Shown here: one piece after another, positions 43,629 to 53,598 of the stretch
Numbering within the stretch: the first letter of the stretch is position 1
How the letters are laid out: every line of letters begins with the position of its first letter
NCBI GenBank assembly: GCA_015679245.1
Contig: CP064953.1
Location: forward strand, 1,612,001-1,676,000
Length of the DNA stretch: 64,000 nucleotides
Source of the DNA: Actinomycetaceae bacterium zg-1166
Lineage (GTDB): Bacteria > Actinomycetota > Actinomycetes > Actinomycetales > Actinomycetaceae
Reading direction: 5' to 3'
Translations under genes and position numbers: made by a program
Notes under the pieces: generated by a model
Told to the model about the DNA's origin: nothing
Seen by the model: the letters and a program-made list of their open reading frames with translations, nothing else
The model's database searches: none

Positions 43629-45038
43629 CTACACAGGAGACCCACCTGGAGTAAGAGCAGAACGAATGGGAGCCAGCTTAGCCTCAGTTTCCTCGAATTC
43701 TCGACGAGCTTGACTTCCTTCTACGATCCCTCCGCCAGCCCATGCTTCTAGCACTCTTCCCCTGATCTGAGCTGAGCGCAGACCCACAGCAAATTCGCCA
43801 TCACTACCAGCAATCCATCCCACCGGCCCGGCATAACGACCACGGTCAGCATCTTCCAGAGCGAGAATTGCTTCAAGAGCCTGGGAACGTGGCGTACCTG
43901 CTACAGCTGCCGTGGGGTGTATGTCAGCGAGGAGTTCAAGGAGCGAAGTACTTCTTGCCTGTGCATACACATCGGTGGCGAGGTGCTCGACATTGGGTAG
44001 CTGGAGTACGTAGGGGCCTTCTTCCTGCACTCCCTCGCTAGCTTCGTGAAGCACATCGGTGAGGCTGGCAACAGCGAAACTGTGTTCAGTCATCTCCTTT
44101 GTATCCTCAAGGAGCGCAGGACGAGTGGAGTTTACGTCGGCCAGAGCAGGTCGAGTACCTGCGAGAACACGTGCGTGGAGAAGTCCCGAATGAGATTCGA
44201 GAAGAGTCTCGGGGCTAGCGCCGAAAAATCCATCAACGCAAAACACCTGACAGGTAGGGTATGCCTCGATAAGGTGTCTGAGAACCCGTGGAAGGGAAAA
44301 ATTTTTGGAGAGTTCGCCTCGGGCACGCCGAGCAATAACAACCTTTTTCAGTTTCCCTTCCTCGATGAGATGAAGCGCTCGGGTAACAGCTCTTTCATGC
44401 GCAATTTCCTCATTCGCACTCGCAGTGAGCATAGTTGCGTGTTCAGCTGAAGATGCGGCCGAAAACTCAGCTTCATGTGCGGCCAGATATTCACAGAATA
44501 ATCCTCGAACGTATCGCTCAAGATCGTCGTCGGAAAGAGAAGCTAATCCTGTGCAAGAGTCATGAATATCTGTAGTGCGCGCCCAGAGTTGCCCCTTCGT
44601 GCATCCGAGGAGAAGTTCAGGTACGACGAGGAGGCTCGGAGTCTCAGAAATATCGGAAAATGCGAAGGTGGCAAAGGCAAGAGGCTCAGATGGGAACGGC
44701 AGGTCTACGAGTGAGCCGCGTTCTTCAGCGTGGCGGCTCAAGCGTTCCCACAGTTCGGCGGCTTCAGTGAAACGGTGAGAACCACCAAACTCGTAGGTGA
44801 GGAGTTCACCGCGGCCAATCAGCCAGGAGCCTTCTCTCCACCAGAGCAGAGGGGAAGAAGGATCCAGAAGGTACAGCGGTGCCTGAGCAGGGGCGGGAAT
44901 ATCCAGAAGAATAGTTCTGGTGTGAAGTTCAGGCACCCCAAAAGCATATGAGTTTGGAGGGCAAAGGGCGAGTTTGCCAACCAAGCTCACCAAGCTCACC
45001 AAGCTCACCAAGCTCACGCAAGGCACCACTACCAACAC
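43629..45038 (-). CDS. menF: Isochorismate synthase
   Basis: Converts chorismate to isochorismate, the first committed step to menaquinone. The ~450-aa product has the chorismate-binding core: KKVVIARRARGELSK, VFCVDGFFGASPETLLESHS, LLHARVLAGTRP, IHPTAAVAGTPRSQALEAI and AGPVGWIAGSDGEFAVGLRS. The N-terminal ~130 residues are the usual variable domain. The start is unclear: the frame is open to GTG 45038 and on through a 9-bp tandem repeat coding Val-Ser-Leu, which offers a GTG every 9 nt, and none has a clear ribosome-binding site. Convergent with menD, 79 nt apart. Confidence 0.92.
   Translation of the reverse strand: MLVVVPCVSLVSLVSLVSLVGKLALCPPNSYAFGVPELHTRTILLDIPAPAQAPLYLLDPSSPLLWWREGSWLIGRGELLTYEFGGSHRFTEAAELWERLSRHAEERGSLVDLPFPSEPLAFATFAFSDISETPSLLVVPELLLGCTKGQLWARTTDIHDSCTGLASLSDDDLERYVRGLFCEYLAAHEAEFSAASSAEHATMLTASANEEIAHERAVTRALHLIEEGKLKKVVIARRARGELSKNFSLPRVLRHLIEAYPTCQVFCVDGFFGASPETLLESHSGLLHARVLAGTRPALADVNSTRPALLEDTKEMTEHSFAVASLTDVLHEASEGVQEEGPYVLQLPNVEHLATDVYAQARSTSLLELLADIHPTAAVAGTPRSQALEAILALEDADRGRYAGPVGWIAGSDGEFAVGLRSAQIRGRVLEAWAGGGIVEGSQARREFEETEAKLAPIRSALTPGGSPV
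44980..45015 (-). repeat. 9-bp tandem repeat x4 at the 5' end of menF
   Basis: Four exact copies of ACCAAGCTC (plus strand), read on the coding strand as GAGCTTGGT, giving Val-Ser-Leu repeats. Further single copies of CACCAAGCTC occur at about 45069 and 45129, upstream of the gene. Confidence 0.85.
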
Positions 45039-45571
45039 CGAATCGCTTTTCGTCGACGATCTCCAATCACCAAGCTCGTGTGGAGCACGTGCGCAGAGTA
45101 GTGGATGCTCCAGGGGCGGTGACGATCACCAAGCTCGCTGGAAGAACCAGTTTCGCCAGAGGTGATCCCACAGTGTAACTCCATAGATGTAGCTCGTTTT
45201 TCCGCCTAGTCGCGCAGTAGAGCTAACTCCCACATCTGCATGTCGCGATATGTCCATAGCTTCTACATCACCTTGCTCCTCCTATATTTTCATTTATAAA
45301 ACGCATTTTCCTTCAGAGGAATATCTAGAAAATGCTCTAGATTTCGCCACAATCACGTACCAGCTACTCGGCAGAATTTACCTCTTGCCGACGGCAAATA
45401 ATTCACTCAAGATTCAACCACGTATTGCTCCTATTGTGCCGATATGCAGCATCTTCACTTGTGGCAAAACTCAAATTTTCCCCATCTATGACTAATTCTT
45501 TGCTAAAATTGCAATCTTGTAAGAATTTTCCACTGAAATCTCCGCTAAATTATCAGAAGGATTACCCAGGG
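45039..45571. other. Divergent promoter region between menF and the ProP-like transporter
   Basis: No gene is supported. The part from about 45250 to 45560 is AT-rich and probably carries the transporter promoter. Isolated copies of the menF repeat word lie at about 45069 and 45129. Confidence 0.5.
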
Positions 45572-45616
45572 ATGGGTGCGAGTCCCGATGTGCTCGCACC
45601 TCGTCATGAGGAAACT

Positions 45617-47464
45617 ATGAACTCTAGAGAACACAGCCGCACACGACACGACGAAGCCCAAGCGCGCAGGGCAGCCAGAAAGGAAGAGAAACGCCGCCTC
45701 GCCCTTTTGCGTAGGCGCAGGCGTCTACGCATCAATGACGTGACAGTAGTGGAAGAATCGGCACTCAAGAAAGCCATCACAGGTTCCGTGGTGGGCAATC
45801 TTATGGAGTGGTACGACGTTGGCGTCTACGGTTACCTTGCCGTCATTATTGGAAAGCAATTCCTCCCCGATGCAGATAGCCATATTCAGAACCTCTTCTC
45901 CCTCGGCGTCTTTGCTGTCACCTTCATCGCTCGCCCTCTAGGCGGAATTATCCTGGGGCAATTGGGAGACAGACTCGGCCGAAAAGAAGTACTCGCCTCC
46001 ACCCTCATGGTGATGGCACTGGCCACCTTCCTTATCGGCGTTCTTCCCACCTACGCTGCTATTGGAGTATTTGCTCCTATCCTTCTTATTTGTCTCAAAC
46101 TTGTCCAAGGGTTTTCCACCGGAGGCGAATATGCGGGAGCCACCACATTCGTCACAGAGTACGCCCCCGATAAAAAGCGCGGATTCTATGCTGCCCTCCT
46201 GGATTGGGGTTCCTACATGGGCTTCGCAATCGGCGCAGCATTCGTTTCCCTCCTCCAACTCACTTTGAGTGAGGAATTCATGAATTCTTGGGGTTGGCGC
46301 ATCCCATTCATGATCGCCCTCCCGTTGGGAGCAATTGCACTCTATCTTCGTACCAAGATCGAAGACACTCCCGCTTTTCAGGAAGCCCACGGTGAGAGAA
46401 CATCCGAAGGTAACGATCCCTCATCTTCAGGGGAAATCCGCCCTACCCCAAACGTGCGCGACATTGAGGAAGCCATCCACACTTCCGACGAAGGGCCTCG
46501 CAGATTGACGGCACTTTTGACGAACTACTGGCGCGAACTCCTCACAGCATTCTTCCTGGTGGCCGCCGCCAACACAGTGGGTTACGCTCTCACCTCCTAC
46601 ATGCCTACCTATCTCTCCACAACACTTCACTACGATCCGGTGCACGGCAATCTGCTCACTCTCCCGGTACTTGTGGTTGTATCCTTCTCGATTCCGCTGG
46701 CAGGATGGATCTCTGATCGCACCTCCCGACGGCTTATTCTCATCGCAGCCTCACTCAGCGCGATTTTTCTTGCCTTCCCTGCTTTCCTTCTTATGGCTCA
46801 CGGCCAGATCTGGTCAACACTCCTCGGGCTTTTCTTCTTGGCTTTCCCTGTGTCTCTTTATATGGGCAATCTCGCCGCTACCTTGCCTGCCCAGTTCCCC
46901 ACCATCTCACGTTTTGGATGTATGGGTATCGCCTACAATGCCGCTGTGGCGATCTTCGGCGGTACCGCTGGCCTCATCATGGAATCCCTCGTTACCTTCA
47001 CTGGTAATGAACTCGCTCCAGCTTTCTGGGTGGTCGCCACCTCGCTCATCGGTTTCGTAGCTATATTCTTCCTGCGGGAATCTGCCCGTCAGCCCTTACC
47101 TGGCTCAATGCCCTCGGTGGCGAGTGTAGAGGAAGCCGTCGAACTCGTCGAGACTCAGGAAGATAATCCCGAGCTGGATGTTGAGGAACTTTTTGCTGAA
47201 GCTCCCATTCATGTGCTCGACCAACAGCCCTCTGCAGAGGAAGCAAAAGTAGAGCTTGCAGCTGCGATGGAAGCTGAAGAGGAAGCCCGAGCCGAGTTGC
47301 GTAAAGCTCAGGCTGTCACCCAGGCTGCACGCGTAGCCGTTGTTGAGGCGTGGGAAGCCGAGGAGGACGAAACTGAGAATGAGGAACGCTCTGCGCCCGA
47401 AGTTGGAGAGCCTACTCAACCTGAGGAGAGTTCAGGAGGCGTGAAGTCAGTTTCAGTCCACTAG
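45617..47464 (+). CDS. proP: ProP-like osmolyte:H+ symporter (MFS, MHS family) with C-terminal coiled coil
   Basis: A 615-aa transporter of the metabolite:H+ symporter family. The start of the membrane part (INDVTVVEESALKKAITGS, then VVGNLMEWYDVGVYGYLAV) closely resembles E. coli ProP, a proline/betaine osmoprotectant symporter. It also has GQLGDRLGRKEVLASTLMVM and the sequence QGFSTGGEYAGA. About 12 helices end near residue 480. A tail of ~130 residues rich in Glu and Ala (SAEEAKVELAAAMEAEEEAR) is a likely coiled coil, as in ProP, where it tunes the osmotic set point. A very basic leader (~35 residues) precedes the first helix. GAGGAA before ATG 45617 decides the start; ATG 45572 is possible. 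Confidence 0.88.
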   Translation: MNSREHSRTRHDEAQARRAARKEEKRRLALLRRRRRLRINDVTVVEESALKKAITGSVVGNLMEWYDVGVYGYLAVIIGKQFLPDADSHIQNLFSLGVFAVTFIARPLGGIILGQLGDRLGRKEVLASTLMVMALATFLIGVLPTYAAIGVFAPILLICLKLVQGFSTGGEYAGATTFVTEYAPDKKRGFYAALLDWGSYMGFAIGAAFVSLLQLTLSEEFMNSWGWRIPFMIALPLGAIALYLRTKIEDTPAFQEAHGERTSEGNDPSSSGEIRPTPNVRDIEEAIHTSDEGPRRLTALLTNYWRELLTAFFLVAAANTVGYALTSYMPTYLSTTLHYDPVHGNLLTLPVLVVVSFSIPLAGWISDRTSRRLILIAASLSAIFLAFPAFLLMAHGQIWSTLLGLFFLAFPVSLYMGNLAATLPAQFPTISRFGCMGIAYNAAVAIFGGTAGLIMESLVTFTGNELAPAFWVVATSLIGFVAIFFLRESARQPLPGSMPSVASVEEAVELVETQEDNPELDVEELFAEAPIHVLDQQPSAEEAKVELAAAMEAEEEARAELRKAQAVTQAARVAVVEAWEAEEDETENEERSAPEVGEPTQPEESSGGVKSVSVH

Positions 47465-47503
47465 CTCTTCACGCCTACACCGGTGTAGATGGTGTTCTCA
47501 ACT

Positions 47504-47546
47504 ATGAGTGTGTCTGGTGGCGATTCTTGCCGCTAGGCACACTCAT
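47504..47546. terminator. 18-bp hairpin after the ProP-like gene
   Basis: Arms 47504-47521 and 47529-47546 pair over 18 positions including three G-U pairs, with a 7-nt loop, 40 nt past the transporter stop. The remaining stretch to 47795 (end of convergent fhs) shows nothing else. Confidence 0.65.
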
Positions 47547-47795
47547 TACCTGCCCATCACGACAGCAGAAAATACTCTCGCTTTCTGGATTTTTTGGCGC
47601 TTCCACACATTCACGGGTTTAGTCTCTCGAACCTCGATCTTTCACTAGCAGCTTTACTTCCTCGCAGTTTTATTGCCTACCTCAGTAGCACACACTCAGC
47701 CCACGTGTGCAACTCCAAGAGCGTGATACAGGCCCATTATCAAGCAGGTAGAGACCCAGCGGGTAGATAAAACGCCATTCTGGCTATCCTTTCGC

Positions 47796-49556
47796 CTAGA
47801 ACAGACCTGTAATCACACCCTCCTCGCTCACATCAATACGCTCGGCTGCGGGAGTTTTAGGTAATCCTGGCATCGTCATAATCTCACCAGTGAGAGCCAC
47901 AATGAAACCAGCTCCCGCCGAAACTTTGAGATTGCGAACCGTGACGGTGAAATCCTCCGGCGCCCCGAGAGCAGAAGGATCGTCAGAAAAGGAATACTGC
48001 GTTTTTGCCATGCAGATCGGCAGGTCGGCAAATCCACGCGCCTCAATCTCACGCAGCTGGCGCCGCGCAGGAGCCGTGAGTTCCACACCTGCCCCGCCGT
48101 AAATCTTCCCGACGATAGCCGTGAGCTTCTCCTCCACACTCGCCTTGAGTTCGTAGGCGAAACGAAAACTTCCCACCCCATTCTGATCTTCACACAGTCG
48201 CACTACTTCTTCAGCAAGAAGACGCCCACCTTCCCCACCGTGCGCCCACACCTGGGAGAGAACTGCCTTCACGCCGATCTCACGGAACTTCGACTCCACC
48301 AGCTCCAGTTCAGCAGCACTATCCGTGGGGAAAGCATTGATTGCCACCACCGTTGGGATCCCAAATATGTCGCGCATGGTGCGTACATGGCGCAGTGCAT
48401 TAGGAAGCCCATCGGCAAGTGCTTTCAGGTTTTCCTCTCTCAACTGGGACTTCGCCGCACCGCCGTGCATCTTGAGAGCGCGCACTGTAACCACTACCAC
48501 GCAGGCAGCGGGAGTGAGATTCGCCGAACGTGCGGTGATATCGCAGAATTTCTCTCCCCCCAGATCTGCGCCAAATCCAGCTTCCGTTACGGCGTATTCA
48601 CCCAGCTTGAGCGCCATATCTGTGGCAATCACAGAGTTGCAGCCGTGTGCGATATTCGCAAAAGGTCCGCCATGGACGAAGGCTGGGGTGTGTTCGAGAG
48701 TCTGAACGAGGTTAGGCTTTATCGCTTCCTTGAGGAGTGCCGCCATTGCACCGTGGGCATGTAGATCAGCAGCGCGAACCACCTCACCCTCATACGTTGA
48801 GGCGACGACGATCCTTCCAAGCCTTTCTTTGAGGTCATTCAGGCTTGTGGCCAGGCAAAAGATCGCCATTACCTCTGAGGCCACAGTGATGTCGAAACCC
48901 TCTTCACGTGGAACGCCCTGCATTTTTCCACCGAGGCCACAGACGATATGGCGAAGTTGGCGGTCATTCATATCCACCACACGCTTCCACGTGATCGTCT
49001 TCGGATCAATCCCCAAGATATTGCCCTGCTGGATGTGATTATCGATAAGGGCAGCAAGGAGGTTATTCGCCGCGCCGATAGCGTGGAAATCACCAGTGAA
49101 GTGAAGGTTAATGTCCTCCATCGGTACTACCTGGGCGTACCCACCTCCTGCTGCCCCTCCCTTCATTCCAAACACAGGTCCAAGCGAGGGTTCGCGTAGA
49201 GCTAACACTGCTTTCTTCCCAATCGCACGCAGACCATCGGCAAGCCCCACACTCGTCGTCGTTTTCCCTTCCCCAGCGGGCGTGGGAGACATCGCGGTGA
49301 CGAGCACGAGTTTGCCACGTCGGGGCGCATCAGCATAGGCATGAATATTCACCTTCGCCTTAAAGTTCCCGTAGAGATCAAGATGCTCCCTGGCGATTCC
49401 AAGGCTTGTTGCCACGTCAGCTATGGGAAGCATGGTGGTACTCTGCGCTACCTCAATATCCGAGGGGACGGGGCTTACTGGAGAGATCTCCTCATCCTTT
49501 GTATTCACTCCCTCTGATGTACTTTCTGGCAGGCTTCTTCCTTGCTTGTGCACCAT
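47796..49556 (-). CDS. fhs: Formate-tetrahydrofolate ligase
   Basis: Makes 10-formyl-THF from formate, ATP and THF, which suits a cell that makes formate anaerobically. The ~586-aa product has the P-loop-like [19 protein letters not shown] (about residue 85), [40 protein letters not shown], and [19 protein letters not shown] near the C-terminus. It is slightly longer than usual because of a ~40-residue polar leader. ATG 49556 has AGG 8 nt upstream and is preferred to the frame start at 49592. Single gene, diverging from the symporter. Confidence 0.95.
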   Translation of the reverse strand: MVHKQGRSLPESTSEGVNTKDEEISPVSPVPSDIEVAQSTTMLPIADVATSLGIAREHLDLYGNFKAKVNIHAYADAPRRGKLVLVTAMSPTPAGEGKTTTSVGLADGLRAIGKKAVLALREPSLGPVFGMKGGAAGGGYAQVVPMEDINLHFTGDFHAIGAANNLLAALIDNHIQQGNILGIDPKTITWKRVVDMNDRQLRHIVCGLGGKMQGVPREEGFDITVASEVMAIFCLATSLNDLKERLGRIVVASTYEGEVVRAADLHAHGAMAALLKEAIKPNLVQTLEHTPAFVHGGPFANIAHGCNSVIATDMALKLGEYAVTEAGFGADLGGEKFCDITARSANLTPAACVVVVTVRALKMHGGAAKSQLREENLKALADGLPNALRHVRTMRDIFGIPTVVAINAFPTDSAAELELVESKFREIGVKAVLSQVWAHGGEGGRLLAEEVVRLCEDQNGVGSFRFAYELKASVEEKLTAIVGKIYGGAGVELTAPARRQLREIEARGFADLPICMAKTQYSFSDDPSALGAPEDFTVTVRNLKVSAGAGFIVALTGEIMTMPGLPKTPAAERIDVSEEGVITGLF

Positions 49557-49811
49557 TATGTCGCCTCGTTTTCCTGACCCTCGCACAGGCACCCTCAGCT
49601 GTGCTCTCGTTTCTCTATTGTGTCACGCTGCCAGCTTGGTAGAGAGGTTTCCGGTTCCTTTTTCGTCTTTACTTCATATTTACAAAATTGTGAGTCAGAA
49701 CACTAAATATCTGCTTGCGTCCCGCTATTCGGGCAGTGCGCATATAACAGAGAAATTACTTGGATCCTAGTGCATGTTCACTATGTCTATACTCACGCTA
49801 AGGAGCGCGTC

Positions 49812-51200
49812 ATGCGCAGCTTCATGAGGAAGAGCGGCGTTCTCGTCTGGATTGTCGTCGCTATCGTTCTTGCACTCCTCTTCGGCACAGCGAAGGTGGG
49901 TGGTAACCCTCTCGTTCCGGTGGAAATTGGTCGTATTTTCGCCACGTTCTCCTCTGTCTTTGGTCAGTTCCTTTCCTTCGCCATTCCCCTTATCATCATT
50001 GGCCTCGTCACCCCAGCCATCGCGGATCTGGGTCGCGGAGCAGGGCGCTGGCTGGGCATCACCACGGCATTTGCCTATATTTCCACGCTTTTCGCAGGCT
50101 TCCTCACCTATCTTGTCTGTGCATTCAGCTTCCCGAAACTCCTCTCCGGTTTTGATCTTGCGAACGTAAAAGAGCCCGGAAATGCGCTCGAATCCTACTT
50201 CACGATTGAGATGCCCGCCCCAGTGCAAGTCATGACGGCTCTCCTCCTCTCCTTCGTCGTTGGTATCGGCCTCTCCTTCATTCCACGCGGTGTACTGCGC
50301 AAGGGTTTCATTGAGTTCCGTGCCATCATTACGAAACTCATTGAGAAGGTCATTATTCCTCTCCTGCCGATCCATATTTTCGGTATCTTCCTCAACCTCA
50401 CGTACACGGGTGAGGCCTGGGTCGTCATGCGCACTCTCATCCGTGTCGTTGCGGTGGTTCTCCTCCTTGAGGTGGCTATTCTCCTCACGCAGTACACCGT
50501 GGCTGGAATTGTCGGACGCAAGAATCCACTACGTTCCCTTGTGACCATGTTTCCTGCCTACCTCACCGCCCTGGGCACGTCCTCCTCGGCAGCGACAATC
50601 CCCGTGACGCTACGCCAGGCCAAAAAGAACGGCGTTTCTGATGCAGTCGCCTCTTTCACGGTTCCACTCTGTGCGACGATTCACCTGGCTGGCTCTACTT
50701 CCAAGATCTTCGCCTTCGCTTTTGCGATCGCACTCACCCAAGGTCTCTCGATCTCCATGACTGTGTGGGTAGGATTCGTCTTTATGCTGGGAATCACGAT
50801 GGTGGCCGCACCTGGTGTTCCTGGTGGTGCCATCATGGCTTCCTCTGGCCTCATCGCCTCCATGCTCGGCTTTAATGAGACCCAGGTAGGCCTCATGATC
50901 GCCACATACATCGCACTCGATTCCTTTGGAACGGCGACGAATGTGACTGGCGACGGCGCCCTGGCGATTATTATTGATCGCCTCGCAGATGGCCGTATTG
51001 GGGCCGAAGGGGATCTAGAGAACACTCGCGAACTCTCCTTCGACGGTATGGCCTACCTGGATAAAGTTTCTGTGGACGGTGTTGTTTCCCCTGTGGAACT
51101 TGCCGAATCTGCGGCACGTATTGCCGGAGTTTCTGGAGCTTTGGCTTCCTCGGATTCTCGTGTAGAAAACGCGATAAGTCCCGTATGCACACAGGAATAA
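49812..51200 (+). CDS. Dicarboxylate/amino-acid:cation symporter (DAACS family)
   Basis: A 462-aa SLC1-type symporter. It has about eight helices plus re-entrant loops; the serine-rich hairpin ALGTSSSAATIPVTLRQAKK (about residue 255), the VTGDGALAIIIDR motif near residue 380 and a TATNVTGDG segment mark the family. Substrates are probably glutamate, serine/threonine or C4-dicarboxylates; the sequence alone does not decide. AAGGAG 7 nt before ATG 49812 sets the start. The C-terminal ~60 residues are polar and cytoplasmic. Confidence 0.9.
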   Translation: MRSFMRKSGVLVWIVVAIVLALLFGTAKVGGNPLVPVEIGRIFATFSSVFGQFLSFAIPLIIIGLVTPAIADLGRGAGRWLGITTAFAYISTLFAGFLTYLVCAFSFPKLLSGFDLANVKEPGNALESYFTIEMPAPVQVMTALLLSFVVGIGLSFIPRGVLRKGFIEFRAIITKLIEKVIIPLLPIHIFGIFLNLTYTGEAWVVMRTLIRVVAVVLLLEVAILLTQYTVAGIVGRKNPLRSLVTMFPAYLTALGTSSSAATIPVTLRQAKKNGVSDAVASFTVPLCATIHLAGSTSKIFAFAFAIALTQGLSISMTVWVGFVFMLGITMVAAPGVPGGAIMASSGLIASMLGFNETQVGLMIATYIALDSFGTATNVTGDGALAIIIDRLADGRIGAEGDLENTRELSFDGMAYLDKVSVDGVVSPVELAESAARIAGVSGALASSDSRVENAISPVCTQE

Positions 51201-51227
51201 TTCACGAGCCGCTCTCTCGCGCTTTAC

Positions 51228-51262
51228 GCTTCATGCTTCATGCTTCATGCTTCATGCTTCAT
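51228..51262 (+). repeat. 7-bp microsatellite (GCTTCAT)x5 after the symporter gene
   Basis: Five exact copies, 27 nt past the symporter stop and before the terminator hairpin. A 7-bp unit would shift frame if coding, but no gene seems to use it here. Confidence 0.9.
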
Positions 51263-51353
51263 GCGGCGACGATATTCACAAAATACATGCCCGCTTCATC
51301 ACAACTCGAAGTGGGTGGCGCGGCTATTGATATCGAGGACACCTCGCAGCTAT

Positions 51354-51393
51354 ACGGTATGTGCCCTGGAGATCTCCCCAGGGCACATACCGT
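51354..51393. terminator. 16-bp hairpin between symporter and ogt
   Basis: Perfect arms 51354-51369 and 51378-51393 with an 8-nt loop, between two convergent genes. Likely bidirectional terminator. Confidence 0.7.
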
Positions 51394-51489
51394 GTAGAGC
51401 GTTATACGTACCTATGTAAGGCGCATACTATCTGGCAGGCCTCAAGAACATCGAGCACAACTTGGCTCATGATGCGACTCTGCGCACCT

Positions 51490-52023
51490 CTAGAACGCGC
51501 TACTCGCTGCGGGAATAAAGAATTCGCGGCGCATTGCCTTTTCCATCGTGAGAAGTTCCACCTTCTTCGCAATCCCACCGGCATAACCAGTGAGGCTTCC
51601 TGAGGTGCCTACCACACGATGACAGGGCACAATCAGCGAGATCTCGTTGCGCCCTACTGCACCACCAACTGCTTGGGCAGACACGCACCTACCCCCACGG
51701 CGCTTGGCAAGGATCATCGCAATCTGCCCGTAGGTCATCGTGGTTCCATAGGGGATGGTGGCAAGAATCTTCCACACCTCATTCTGGAATGGTGTGCCGA
51801 GGAAATGTAGAGGCGGCGTGAAATCCGGTTCCTTGCCCGAGAAGTACACATCTAACCAATCGCGGGCACGAGTGAGCAGCGGAGTTTCTTCCTCTACAGT
51901 TTCTTCGTCGAGATTATGCGCAAAGTACTTTTGCCCCACGAACCAGAGGCCGGTTATTCCCTCCCCTGCGGCAGCCAAAAGAATCTCACCAAGGGGAGAT
52001 GAATAGTGGCTCGTGTAATGCAT
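51490..52023 (-). CDS. ogt: Methylated-DNA--protein-cysteine methyltransferase
   Basis: Suicide repair enzyme that removes O6-alkyl groups from guanine. The 177-aa product has TPFQNEVWKILATIPYGTTM, TYGQIA, VGRNEISLIVPCHRVVGTSG (the acceptor Cys in PCHRV) and LTGYAGGIAKKVELL. Length and motifs are those of Ogt rather than the fused Ada. It follows purA by 61 nt on the same strand. Confidence 0.94.
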   Translation of the reverse strand: MHYTSHYSSPLGEILLAAAGEGITGLWFVGQKYFAHNLDEETVEEETPLLTRARDWLDVYFSGKEPDFTPPLHFLGTPFQNEVWKILATIPYGTTMTYGQIAMILAKRRGGRCVSAQAVGGAVGRNEISLIVPCHRVVGTSGSLTGYAGGIAKKVELLTMEKAMRREFFIPAASSAF

Positions 52024-52084
52024 GTGGTTATCTTAGGTAAATTTCACGATTCTTCAGTACACGCCTGGCACAGATTCTCCGATT

Positions 52085-53368
52085 TTAGTCGATGAGATCG
52101 CGCAAGATAATTGTCTGAGTGCGGTCTGCACCCACACCAATCGAACTAATTCGACACATAGAGATTTTCTCCACGTAACGCACATACTCCTGAGCGTGTT
52201 GAGGAAGATCCTCGAAGCACACGCACTGTGAAATATCTTCACTCCACCCTGGCAGATATTCGTAGATGGGTTTTGCCCGGGCGAATTCTGCTTCGCTGGA
52301 AGGCACTTCTTCCACACGCTTCCCGTCAATCTCATAGGCCACACACACTGGGATTTGCTCAAGGCCAGAAAGCACATCGAGCTTCGTGAGCACAATATCC
52401 GTCATCCCATTCACACGAGAGGAGTAGCGTGCCACAGGAGCGTCATACCAGCCGCAGCGGCGCGCACGGCCAGTCGTTACCCCAAATTCGCCCCCGCGTT
52501 CGCGCAGCCACTCCCCTTCGGTTCCCAGGAGTTCCGTAGGAAAGGGGCCTTCACCCACGCGCGTCACATATGCCTTCATCACGCCCACCACACGATTAAT
52601 ACGCGTAGGACCCACACCAGAACCAGTACATGCCCCTCCCGCAGTCGCATTTGAGGAAGTCACATAGGGGTAGGTGCCGTGGTCGAGATCCAACATCGTG
52701 GACTGACCGCCCTCAAAGACAACCGTTTTGCCAGCATCCAGTGCCTCATTGAGTTCGTGAGCCACATCGCAAACCATCGGTGCAACACGATCGACATAGC
52801 TCAGCAGTTGATCCACAACCTCACTGGCAGAAAGCTCCTGGCCACCAAGGGCACGGATGAGTGGGGTCTTGTGAGCAAGGGAAGCCTCTACCTTGCGGCG
52901 AAGCTCCGCCGGCTCAAAGAGATCCTGGATCCGCAGACCCAGGCGCGAGGCTTTATCCGCATACGTGGGACCGATCCCGCGACCTGTGGTGCCAATTTTT
53001 GCCGAACCGAGGGCATTCTCACTGAGAGCATCCATCATCTTGGTATACGGGGTGATAATGTGCGCCTTCGAGGAGATCCGAAGGCGTGAGGTATCCACAC
53101 CGCGCGAATCGAGTTCGGCAAGTTCGCCGAAGAGCACGTCCAGATCCACTACCACACCATTGCCAATCACAGGGGTACAGGCGGGTGAGAGGATTCCAGA
53201 GGGCAGGAGATGCAGGGCAAACTTTTCTTCCCCGACGACGACAGTGTGCCCGGCATTATTTCCACCGTTGTACTTGACCACGTACTCAGCTCGAACGCCG
53301 AGCTGATCGGTGGCTTTCCCCTTGCCTTCGTCACCCCACTGGGCTCCAAGAATGATGACCGCAGGCAT
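52085..53368 (-). CDS. purA: Adenylosuccinate synthetase
   Basis: First step from IMP to AMP (IMP + Asp + GTP). The 427-aa product shows [20 protein letters not shown] (P-loop and catalytic Asp), [20 protein letters not shown] with the catalytic His, [40 protein letters not shown] and [18 protein letters not shown] precedes the ATG. It is transcribed divergently from glgP across a 230-nt promoter region, with no hairpin seen. Confidence 0.96.
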   Translation of the reverse strand: MPAVIILGAQWGDEGKGKATDQLGVRAEYVVKYNGGNNAGHTVVVGEEKFALHLLPSGILSPACTPVIGNGVVVDLDVLFGELAELDSRGVDTSRLRISSKAHIITPYTKMMDALSENALGSAKIGTTGRGIGPTYADKASRLGLRIQDLFEPAELRRKVEASLAHKTPLIRALGGQELSASEVVDQLLSYVDRVAPMVCDVAHELNEALDAGKTVVFEGGQSTMLDLDHGTYPYVTSSNATAGGACTGSGVGPTRINRVVGVMKAYVTRVGEGPFPTELLGTEGEWLRERGGEFGVTTGRARRCGWYDAPVARYSSRVNGMTDIVLTKLDVLSGLEQIPVCVAYEIDGKRVEEVPSSEAEFARAKPIYEYLPGWSEDISQCVCFEDLPQHAQEYVRYVEKISMCRISSIGVGADRTQTIILRDLID

Positions 53369-53598
53369 CGTGCCCTCCTCAATCGTCTACGAGCGTAAAG
53401 AGGTTACCCGCTTTACTTTCTTATCCTAGTGCTCTCCTCATCTGCCCCGCCAGCCTCGCGCTCAGAGCGAAATTTCTCACGCCTCACCCTGTAAATGGCG
53501 CAATTAGAGGCCAATCTCTCCCTTTCGAGCACTGTAAATAAGTCACGTGTTCGCTACGCTACCCGTGTACGAGATTCCCCACGGGAAGGAAACACAAG

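Noticed and set aside
44980-45015. CRISPR-like array
   Set aside because: Units are 9 bp, contiguous and coding; no spacers.
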